Origin: Podospora comata | Lineage: Eukaryota; Ascomycota; Sordariomycetes; Sordariales; Podosporaceae | Assembly (NCBI GenBank): GCA_017354895.1 | Contig: CP071495.1 | Location: 2,091,001 to 2,155,000 of the forward strand | Direction: 5' to 3' | DNA: 64,000 bases | Shown here: positions 54,607 through 64,000 of the stretch, piece by piece | Numbering within the stretch: position 1 is the first letter of the stretch | How the letters are laid out: the number at the start of each line of letters is the position of its first letter | The notes under the pieces: model-generated | What the model was told of the DNA's origin: nothing | Database searches by the model: none | What the model saw: the letters and a program-made list of their open reading frames with translations, nothing else | Made by a program: the position numbers and the translations under genes

Positions 54607-55220
54607 TTCTCGAGGTAATGTCGGTGTGTAGTAGTAATAGTAGTCGGTGATCTGACCAGATCAAAACTCCATGTGGCCTTCCCCCCCAAATAAAGCCTTG
54701 TCTTCAAAAGAAAGAGATTGAGCTGCTGTGCTTCAAGCCTAATAAGCCCTATACAAACGAACAAGTCGGAGGCAAACAGTCTCAGCTATATCTGTCTGCC
54801 TCCGAAAAGCAAAGATGCCCAAGCAAGGCAAGGTAAGGTGGGCAAGCCGTGTGTCCGTTTGATGGATGATGAAAAGTCGCGATGTGACAGGTCCGAATCA
54901 GAGTGATCAAAACGAAACAAAAATCTGGAAAAGTGAGAGAAAACGGAAAAGGGGTCAGAAAAAGGTGGGCACGGGCGCAACAGAAAAAAAAGCATTCCCA
55001 GTCTATATATCCCATCACCACCCCCTCCCTCTTCACAAAATGATGAGCCCCATCTTGTGTCCCCCGTTTTCTCGAAATGGGGCAAGTACCAGGCCCGTGA
55101 CTGCTGAGCGATGGCAACACAGCGTTGCCCAGAGGTACGATAGATGAGCAGAGATCAGACGGCTGCCCCCAGTGCCCCATTTCTGAACGGGAGGACGGGC
55201 GGCACCACCACCTCCTGTAC

Positions 55221-55239
55221 GTGTGTGTGTGTGTGTGTG
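55221..55239. repeat. GT dinucleotide repeat
   Basis: Nine perfect GT units plus one G. Confidence 0.9.
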
Positions 55240-56350
55240 CTGGTTCCAGACAGTGGGTCCCGTAGACAGACGGGGTTTTCGAGACGCGGATCAAAGAAGA
55301 GCGAGGTACACACACACGCACCTGCGTGATGGTAGGTACAAGATACCCACTACTCGCAAGCCAAACCCCCCTTGGCGACAAGTGGACTCACCGTTACACA
55401 ACCGCTGCACCATCCCGCCGCCCGACGAGAATAGTCTCGTATGAAGACCGGAATGCAGGACAAAAAATCTCACATAGTCGAAGACTGACGAATCTGCAAC
55501 CACCCGTCCCCCCCCCCCGCCCTTCCTTGTGCGCCACTCACGCCTCTTCTCTCTCACCCAATGGCTTCCTTCTTTCCCCACGCAACCGCGTCTACTACAC
55601 CATCAGCTCTCCTCGATAAAAAAAAAGAAAAAAAAAAAGGCCATGTGGATTACCGTGTAGGCTTGCATAAAACAATCCAGGTACCGCTCGCCCTCCTGCA
55701 GCCTTCTCACAACCCCTTGTCCCCATTCTCTTCTCCCCTCCACCCCCGTCCGTCGCCGTCCGTCCCGCCCATACACACCCAACGGAGGTAAAATCTTGGT
55801 AATCTCAAGCCTGTACCGTCGATCCCAGATTCGCGAAAGCCGAAAAATGAAACGGCGAATGGCGTGTTCTACCGTCTCCCCTTCCCGTCCGTTGTCGTAG
55901 GTTCATCTCCATTCCCATCTCCATGACCCAACCATCCTGTCCAAACCCATTACCAAATCACACCTTTCTCTCATCAACCATTCAAACCCAGCAAGCAAAG
56001 CCTGGGGGGAACTTTCACGAAACCCTCAAACCTCGTGTTATCCTCCCCTTCCTTAACGTCGAACAAACCCGCCTCTCCCAATTTCAGCCCACAGTCTCAC
56101 AACCGCTCCCCACCTAAGTAACTCCTCCTCATCACCTACCCAAAGGGCTTCCTCTCACCAAAATCCGTTGTGCACATCACCGCACCTCGGTGTAATAATC
56201 CCCCCCCATTTACCCAACCAACCTGCCCAACCTTTTATTAACCTTTCCATGCACGTACAAGCAAAATTACATCTCCTCCCTCTGCCCTCCAATGAACACC
56301 CCCTCGCACAGGTTTTCCCGCAGTGAGACCATCCCACCCGCACCCAGGGT

Positions 56351-56376
56351 CAGGTCAGGTCAGGTCAGGTCAGGTC
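56351..56376. repeat. CAGGT pentanucleotide repeat, five units
   Basis: Perfect direct repeat of CAGGT, preceded by CAGGGT and ending at CACGG. Confidence 0.9.
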
Positions 56377-56633
56377 ACGGCAACCAGACAGAGAAAAAAA
56401 AAACCTGCCGTGTGTTGATGCAGTACATATGCTGGGGAGGGGTTCCTGCACCCTCGAAATGTTTGCTAAATAGAAACGAAAAGCTCATGCTTTGGCCCTT
56501 GGGTCATGTTTGCTACTACTGCTTCCCCCACCCCCACAGTTGGGCTCTCGAAGATATTGGGTTTCACCGTCATTTTGGCAAACTCATCAGTTGTTCACTA
56601 CCCGTCAACAATAGTGCGTCATCGAGGAGGAGG

Positions 56634-56664
56634 AGGAGGAGGAGGAGGAGGAGGAGGAGGAGGA
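56634..56664. repeat. GAG trinucleotide repeat, about ten units
   Basis: Perfect GAG run in non-coding sequence. Confidence 0.9.
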
Positions 56665-57817
56665 GCAAAGCCATGAAGTCATCCCAGTTTCCTCCTAACC
56701 ACACACACATCCTGTGATCACAGCGGCTGAAAAGCCACCACCGTTTTTGATCCTTCTCGTGGAGTAGGAGGCTGAAAAGATCCTAGGTGTACTGTGAAAA
56801 CCCCCTTCCCCCCATAGAAGCCCAGAAAATATTCTCGAAATCCAGCCGCAGGAGTTGCAGTCAATGGTTGGCGGCATGAGACAGTTGTATTCCATGCTTC
56901 CACCCGAACAATCTGAACAAGTCGAACCAATCCCCCTGTCCCGTGCTGCGGCTGATAGAGAAGTAAAAAGACAACTGCCGGAATTGATAAGCCGGTCCTA
57001 ACATCTCCGAGCAAGTGGTCTGCCTCTCTGGTGACGCGGCCTTCTAGCTACCAACCAGGCACAAAGGTTAGGGGGTTAGAACCGTACATAAAGCGGTGGT
57101 CGAATCATCGCATTTTGACAGTCATGCATACGATCCCGGACCTGCATCTTGAAAGAAAGACATCTATTCTTAGCACTCCTGTCTTGCTTCGATCGGGTCG
57201 GAAGAAGGGGCACTTCTCCAGCCCTACTAGAAGCAGCCACTCCCACCCCTTTCTGCACATGGTGAAAAAGCCCAGGTCGGCGACCTGGAAAAAGGTGTCG
57301 ACGCCACCCGCACTTTCTTCAAGACAAGCCAGCTTCGATCGGCCGCCAAGCCAATAGAACTCGGTTCGACAGAACCTCGTGTCCGAAGTGTGGTGGTGGT
57401 GATGAGCGTGCGGGCAGACAGCCCGAAGGGCTGGAAGATTGATGGACTCGTGGCAGCAAGGTGCTTCTGAAAAGAATCCAATGGCTGGTGGGGGTGCCAT
57501 TCCCTCGTGTTGGGTCGATGGCGTTCAAAGGTGTGCCGAGTGCTCCCGTGTTTGAGCTCCGATCGAGCCAGCCTCAACGGTGATATTGCGACGTTGACGG
57601 CATCGACATGTTGGGGACCCCAGTCTACTCAACAGTCTTTTCAGCTTCATCTTATTCTAACGTCGGTGCGGCTTCCTGTTTTAAAAGCCTCGCCATTCAT
57701 GATTCCATGCACATAAGCCTCGCCGATGAATTCAGCCGTTCCGTCACTGCGTGGTCGAAGAACCACAGGCACCCTACCACCGCTCAGAATGTAAACTTGA
57801 TCATTCGGTTCTGTGTC

Positions 57818-59755
57818 TCAAGGAAGCAGACAGAGATATCCTTTAACTGTGGCTCCCATCCTCCGCTCCTTCACTTGCGATAAGTACGGAATGAAGTACC
57901 CGTAGCTTTGCCGCCTCTTCCTGGTATACCCAAGCAAGCTTGCCGTCTTGAACAGTTTATCTGCCTTCTTGTCTGCCTTCATGGCCATAAGCCTCCTGAT
58001 CGTTGATAGAGCAGGAAGCCAGTCATGAAAGGCCCTTTCCGTCTCCTCTCTTCCACCGGGCATAAGTGTGCCGGTGCACAATGTCTGGCAGAATATTGAC
58101 ATGGCATCTGCTGAGATGGGGTCAGGATTCGTTGGATGGAGCTCCTTTGTAAAGCTCTCCCACTCAACATAGACGGCCAAAAAGTGGATACTCGCAACCA
58201 AGGTCTTCCAAGCAATGCCGAACAACTCCACCATGGACTCCCTAAATCCCGAAGTCTCTCCTGCCTCTTCCACTGTGTAAGGCACACCTTCGACAATGTC
58301 GAATTGGCGCTGTATGGGGCCAGACGACCAACAATGTCGATCACATGTCCTTGAGCACGCCAAGATACAGGCGGTGACCCCTTCGAAGCATGTGTACTCC
58401 GAGGTTGTCCAAGTGCGTCATATACCAGAGGGGAAGCGATCGCGAATTGTATGGTCCAGTCTGGAACCCATGAGGGACCCCAGGGTGCTGTTGGCGTCTC
58501 AACTCGGATACAGAGACCCAAGACATCAAAATTCCCAGAAACAGTAATGATTCGAATAGCAGCATCCCGACATACCTGGGCGGCAGTAGACCGGTAGTCC
58601 GGTGCGACCCCAGCATCTTTCAACCGACCACCAGAAAAGCCCAAGACACCAAATATTTTGTCTCGAAGGTCGGAAGCGTCACGCGCCCGTGTATGGATCA
58701 AATACCCGAGAAGCTTATCGGCAAGGGTTTGAGCTTGGTGTTGTTGCTAAGTCCCGAATCCGTTGGACGTCCTCAAACACTGCCGTAACATGCGGGATAC
58801 CAACCCCGAGAACATTGACGGTCCAGGCTGTCAGATCCAGGTCCAAGCCATGCTGAATGGCGTCACGGAAAAATCCCACTCCATCTGATGCGGCCCATTT
58901 ACCATTAGAGCTCGTTTGGCGACAATGATTTCCTGAGCAGTTCATACTCCCTTCCACCACTTGTTCTCCAAGACGGCATCCTCCACATTCATATCAGCCC
59001 TCAGCTTCTTGTAGATCTCGCCTTGGTGTGGCTCGACTTTCTTGCCCAACTTCTTCATCTCGACCGCCTCCTCTCCGAGCATCTTAAGAACAGCAAAAGC
59101 TTTCTTTGTGTCTCTCTGGAAACATCTTTCGATTTTGACAGATTTGCCTTGCCGAGCCGGACGGCGCATCGTGATGCACTGCGATATATCTGGCCCATCA
59201 TGTTGATCTGACCAGGCTTCTCGTCGTATTCCTGCTGATTAATACAAATTGCATCAGCCCAAAGTACTCTGGGACGGCCAAGCAGCCTCAGGTTCAACAG
59301 GCGCTTCCAAGGTTCAGGCCAATCTGCAGAGTGTCGCCGTTGACCTGGATAGGGGTCGTCGGCGAGGCATCGCCCCACACGTAGGAGAGGGCTTCATAAC
59401 GGTCAACCGCGGGCGGCTAACTCGGTGACATACAGCTCGCATTCAATATCTTGTTGACGAGATCCTGGCAACAGACGAAGAAACCTGATGCTGGTAGTCG
59501 AGTCTGACAAACGACGTGTATTGATGAGGTTCCGTTACCGCCACATTCTCTTTGCGATCCTGGATCACAGTCAGTACAACGGACAGCGATTATGAACTCT
59601 AAATGGGCAGACGAACTGCGATAGGTTCTTCCTCAGACACGGGATTATCCTCTGGCACTCTCGCGTAATATTCTTCGTAGCAGGCTTCCGATAAGATGGG
59701 CTTCACCGTGTCCTTGAGGCCCTGCCAAGCACCGGCGATTGTGTATCTGGACATG
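57818..59755 (-). pseudogene. Broken HET-domain (heterokaryon incompatibility) gene
   Basis: Treated as a fossil. HET-domain proteins mediate vegetative incompatibility and cell death in filamentous ascomycetes. The three HET signature blocks are visible in order on the minus strand: YEALSYVWGD; LWADAICINQQ with INMMGQIYRSA; and, further on, DLRDKIFGVLGF. They are followed by a C-terminal part of usual length. A plausible first exon begins at ATG 59755 (MSRYTIAGAW). The reading is interrupted by roughly half a dozen breaks spread along the gene, so it cannot make a full protein. All domains are still easy to recognise, so the loss looks fairly recent. Confidence 0.75.
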
Positions 59756-60402
59756 ACGAAAGATGAGAGATAGCGTGAGAAGAACAATTGAGATGGGACG
59801 AAAGAGCGGATTGATAAGGTTGGAGACAAGTGCAACTTCAAATTGGGCTGGCCTGATTGGTGACTGCTGCCTAAGTATATCGATGCTTGAAGGAAGGCGC
59901 AAGCAGGAGGCACTGCCCAACAACTGCTCATGAAGAAGGCGCGATGCTGCATGTGTTCCACCGACACACCATCGGGTGACGACACTTGAATAACCATTTT
60001 TACGAGGCGAGTTGGACTCTCGATGCAGTCGTGAACCCAAGTCTTTTGTCTTCAATTTTGCGCAATGCCATCGTGAACCGCCCCAATGTCATAACCTCCA
60101 AACATGGCCATGCTCCCATGGTCTCGCCAACATCAACAAAAAATTGGAGTCGTCAACGCAAGTCCATTTGGCAATGGAGATGAAGACGGAATTGGTTTTC
60201 CCAACCGAGACATTGACGTCGGATGCTCCGTTGGCCTCGGCTCGGCCCCACCTAACCGCATCCCCGCCTTTCACACCGAGCATTACCGTCTTACATGCTC
60301 AACCGTCCATCTCATTAAAAGGTCCTCTCAATCTTCTTGAATTGATGAGAAGTTCACCCTGTAATTCCTCACGTCCCAAGTAGTAGTTAGTCTTCCATCA
60401 CA
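59756..60402. other. Divergent spacer between the HET fossil and the SDR gene
   Basis: About 650 bp, no gene seen; promoter of the SDR gene near its right end. Confidence 0.4.
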
Positions 60403-61394
60403 ATGTCAGACCAAGCCAAACGCCGCCTCGAGGCCACGGCCAACCACCTCTCCGGCAGCTCCAGCCTCGCCCCCATCATCAAAGTAGCCCCTGAATCCAC
60501 CACCCCCCGAGCCGCCGGCAAGGTGGTCATCATCACTGGTAAGTTCATATATCATACCCTTCACCTATACTCAAACACATCAACATAGGGCTAACAAACC
60601 TCCCAGGCGCCAACTCCCTCCTCGGCATCGGCCGCGCCTCAGCCCACCAATTCGCCCAAAATGGCGCCCGCGCAGTCTACATCTGCGACTTTGACCCCTC
60701 CAACCTCGCCGCCCACAAAGCAGAGCTCACAACCCTCTACCCCTCAGTCGACGTCCACACCCGCCAATTCGATGCCGCCCACGAGCCCTCTGTCGTCGAA
60801 GTCATCAACCACGCCATGACCACCTACGGCAGGCTAGACGTCTTCTTCGCCAACGCCGGCACCATCGGCCCCAACGCCCTCTTCACCGACGTCGACCCAT
60901 CCGGCTTCATGGAAACGATGCGCGTCAACTCTCTGTCTGTCTTTTTGGCAGCCAAGCACGCCGCCCCGGCGATGCAAAAGACCAGTCCAGGTAAAAAGGT
61001 TCCGGGGGGGAGTATTATTGCTACTGCGTCGGTGGCCGGGTTGAGGAGTAATGCTGGTGATACGAGCTACTCGGCTTCAAAGGCGGCGGTGGTGTCAATG
61101 GCGCAGACGATTTCTTATCAGCTGGCGGGGACGGGGGTGAGGATTAATGCGCTGTGTCCGGGGCTGATCGAGACGGGGATGACGGCGCCTGTGTTTGAGA
61201 TGGCGAGGCAGAGGGGGACACAGAAGAAGATTGGGCAGCTGAATCCCCTCAAGAGGGGGGGACACGCGGATGAGATTGCGAGGGTGGCGTTGTTTTTGGG
61301 GAGTGATGAGAGTAGTTATGTGAATGGGCAGGCGTGGGCGGTGGATGGGGGGTTGAGTGCTGGGCATCCTTTTGTGCCGGGGAGGTTGGGTTGA
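60403..61394 (+). CDS. Classical short-chain dehydrogenase/reductase
   Basis: Two exons (60403-60538, 60607-61394; 68-nt intron with GTAAGT) give 307 aa. It is an NAD(P)-dependent oxidoreductase. The intron falls inside the cofactor motif: exon 1 ends GKVVIITG and exon 2 continues ANSLLGIGRASAHQF, giving TG-x3-x-GIG-type spacing. The rest is complete: CDFD acidic cofactor-selecting end, DVFFANAG, IIATASVAGLRS with the catalytic Ser, YSASKAAV with Tyr and Lys, then GVRINALCPGLIETGM, and a C-terminal YVNGQAWAVDGGLSAG. The acidic residue after the second strand suggests NAD preference. The substrate is unknown. Exon 1 carries about 40 residues before the fold, of unknown role. Confidence 0.9.
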
Positions 61395-64000
61395 TGTGTG
61401 AGATTGGTAGTGGTGAGCATGTGGGTTGACCGAGTCGTGATTATGTGGTTAATGAACATGGAGGGATGATGAGAGATCTGGTAAACATCGTGAGTGAGAT
61501 GAGGTCGACGAAAATGGACTTTTTACCGGGATTACGGACGAACAGGATATCGAGGTCGACTGTAAACTCATAGAAGTCTTGCATAGATGCATCTATTTGT
61601 TTCACCACAGAAGAATATCTCTCCAACTGTCCCATATCGGTTCCCAGATGTGGTAAGAAGTGTGCGATCGGTGACAGCCAGGTGTCACGTGCGCAACACG
61701 TGACCGCACACAACAGCGCAGGCCTTGAGGAATGGTTCGCGGGTACCAAAAGCGGTTAGTGAGAAGCAAGAACTGGCTTCGTTCGAAACCATCCCCTATT
61801 TTGCTCGGTGTTATTAATTCCAGGCTTCATTTGGGTGTGATCACGAGAGCAGTCTCCCCCCCCAAGCTTCCTCAGATTGGTTCATTTGGCGAAACCAGCT
61901 GCGAACCTGCGGCGTGGGATTTGGCTGTTTTGTTGGGTTTCAAAAGCGGGCGGTTGACATCCCGGGTGGCCCAGCGTGGGATGTGCATCCAAACTGGGGT
62001 GCATTAGGGGCTTGCATTGCCGAGTTTGACGTCCACCACAACACAATCCCACCGTCAAGCCTCGCTTTTTTAACTGGTAAACGCGCGAGCGTGGAAAATA
62101 TAGTGTACTGCGTTAGTTCAGTCTCTCGATTTTTTGTTCTCTTGTTCAGGAAGTGGAAATAGCGTCAAGAAACTGTGTTGACTTTCTACCAATCACAGTG
62201 AAACACAAGTTTGATTTGCGTGGGGTGTTTTCTCAGGGTTCTCTTTGATGAGTGCACGGACACCCTTCACCCCAGAAAATACAATTAGCTGGAGGGGCCT
62301 ATGACGTATTTTGTGCCAGGCCAACGCGGAATCCAGGCCGCGACATAGCTCTTACACGCGATAGCTTTCCAATTCCATCTTCTCGCTCCGCAGTGTCCTT
62401 TGTCCCGAAGAGACGGGTTGAGTTTGGGAGAGAAGGTGGGGGGGGGGGCGGATTGGAAATATCTGCGGTATTAAGAGTAGTGCAGTGTTCTTATTCATGA
62501 TGTAGAAATCGTATGTTTCTTTGTGGGCAGGTCTACCAATGAAGTAGATTTTCCCATCTCTTGAGAGACTTGGCTGCATACTGTGGTAGACAGAAAAGAC
62601 TCGACGATTTGGGGGATGGATAATGTTTCACCCAAATCGGATCCATCCGGGTAGCGAGTCTAGATCGATACTTTGATTGACCACCTCGCTTCTGAGGGAA
62701 GAAGTGTGCCGTGTGAGCGTGCAGCGATCTGGCATCTCCTCCGCGTATTCGCTCGGTCACAGATGAGGCGGGTACACTACGCTACTAGATCAGGCGTCAA
62801 CAAACTGATCATCCACTTGTCAACGTGGCTTTCGAGCAGCCACATGAAGCGCATGGAAAAGTCCCAAGTGATGAAAAGAAAAGAAGAACATGGTGACTTT
62901 TGTGCTATGCTGTGCGCTATGCACGCGACTCGCCGCCAAGAAGCGGAGAACCTAAAGTTCGTGTGGGGGAAACGAGACGACAGCATTGTTGCTAACCGTA
63001 TCCCCCGCCCGCGGCCTGGGGTTGTATTCTGTGATGTGTAATCAAGGGAAATATCACCAATCTCAAAGAAGGGGAAGGGTACGACCTGGGGGAATTGCAT
63101 GGCGTACGCTGACGGCACTGTGGGAGGGGAAAGATGTCATTGTGCAAAGGTAGGAACTCGAGTTTGCTACCTCTGTTCTCAACGTTTAACCCCGACGTAG
63201 CTCCGTACAGGTACAAACTCGGTGTAACGGACAGGGATTTAGAGTGCCTCGACGAGGCTTTCACTGCAGGGACTCTTCCAGCTCTTTTTGGCTGTTGGTG
63301 GCGAGGAAACGTCAACTTTTCGTCAGAAAAAGTAGCAGAGAGAGGAGAGGGGGAGAGAATTCCAGATCAAGAAAAAGACGGACTTTGTCTTTCTCCGTGA
63401 CCTTAACCCAGTTTGAGCTCCCGTCGTCCCGCGGCTGGACAGCTGGACGCTTCGCACAGTGACATGCCCGTTCATTGACACTGTGCAGCCACCACCACCC
63501 CACCGTCTATGGGGGAGCGCCCACTCATCAACCACAACCAGGACCCCATCCCCATACCCGCACCCTCACACGTTTGACTTTCTTTCACTGTTTTACCTTC
63601 GACAGCCCACAAACCAAATCGCTTCGAGCTGCCAGAGCACAGCATAGCACCCTCTCGCCCTGCTTTTTGCTTTGCGACAGGCAAGGCACCCCCCCTTTTC
63701 CATTCTCCTTTCTTTTAATCCCAAAGAACCTTCTCAATTCTCTGTCAAGATGGGGAAACCGTAATCACCAGCAACGCCCTCCACTCAGAGGTGCCTAGGA
63801 TCTCTTTCTGATCCTGCCCACCGAGCCACCCATTCTTATTACCCAACCATCCCGCTCTAACTCGCGACTCCCGGTCCCCGACTCCCGGCATCACTTCCAC
63901 TTCGTCCTCCTAAAAACTCAAAAAGCAAAAAGAGTCCCGGCCTTCTTGACCGACCCGACCACCTTGGCCGACGATCCACCTCTCGCCTGCATTGTTCACG
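61395..64000. other. Intergenic region to the window end
   Basis: 2.6 kb with no gene I can support. It contains a G12 run within a G-rich stretch near 62437-62450. The last 500 bases are C/T-rich on the + strand, suggesting the promoter and leader of a + strand gene starting beyond the window. Confidence 0.45.

Larger units (their letters stand above)
54607..57817. other. Long pyrimidine-rich intergenic region with microsatellites
   Basis: About 3.2 kb with no gene that I can support. It is rich in C/T tracts and carries GT, CAGGT and GAG repeats listed separately. It probably holds the promoter of the membrane-protein gene on its left; the gene on its right is broken. Confidence 0.45.

Overview
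The window is nuclear DNA of a filamentous ascomycete (Pezizomycotina), most likely a sordariomycete of the Sordariales type. The evidence is short spliceosomal introns (about 50-160 nt, GTATGT/GTGAGT donors, CTAAC/CTGAC branch sites), long pyrimidine-rich leaders, dispersed 5S rRNA genes of the Neurospora/Podospora type, a HET-domain gene, a CFEM-domain Pth11-like receptor, a CAP20-type perilipin and a Zn2Cys6 regulator. No species is claimed.

Layout. 1.5-10.4 kb holds core genes: a DENN-domain Rab-GEF-like protein (+), the mitochondrial i-AAA protease Yme1/IAP-1 (-) and, divergent from it, ORC6 (+). 10.5-11.7 kb is an NAD(P)H-dependent extended SDR reductase (-). 12.3-17.0 kb is an accessory patch: two 5S rRNA genes in tandem, a decayed member of a fungal multi-pass membrane family, and two tRNA-headed SINE-like elements flanking a DUF2470 membrane protein gene. 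17.4-26.0 kb carries cell-surface and regulatory genes: a CFEM receptor (-), a Zn2Cys6 factor (-) and a secreted acid phosphatase (+). 26.5-30 kb is a long disordered protein of unknown function. 30.6-38.3 kb is again core: exocyst SEC6 (-), cytochrome c oxidase subunit COX8 (-), glutathione reductase (-) and a CCE1-type mitochondrial Holliday-junction resolvase (+) with an unusual AT-hook tail. 38.3-44 kb is gene-poor and contains three broken, mutually related copies of a small unknown cysteine-containing gene. 44.0-54.6 kb has a CAP20/perilipin gene (-), a large TBC RabGAP (-) and a Ser/Thr-rich single-pass membrane protein (-). 54.6-64 kb is mostly intergenic, with microsatellites, a broken HET-domain gene (-) and an SDR gene (+).

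How the parts relate. There are no operons. Three genes act in membrane traffic (DENN, SEC6, TBC) and four in mitochondria (Yme1, COX8, mitochondrial form of glutathione reductase, CCE1). Two compact head-to-head promoters (Yme1/ORC6, about 0.53 kb; glutathione reductase/CCE1, about 0.63 kb) could couple expression. Novelty is concentrated in the SINE-like pair, the 5S pair with matched helix changes, the broken three-copy family, the GC-AG intron of the DENN gene and the AT-hook extension of CCE1.

Exon models were read by eye from splice signals and frame; no similarity search was run, so family names rest on recognised motifs.
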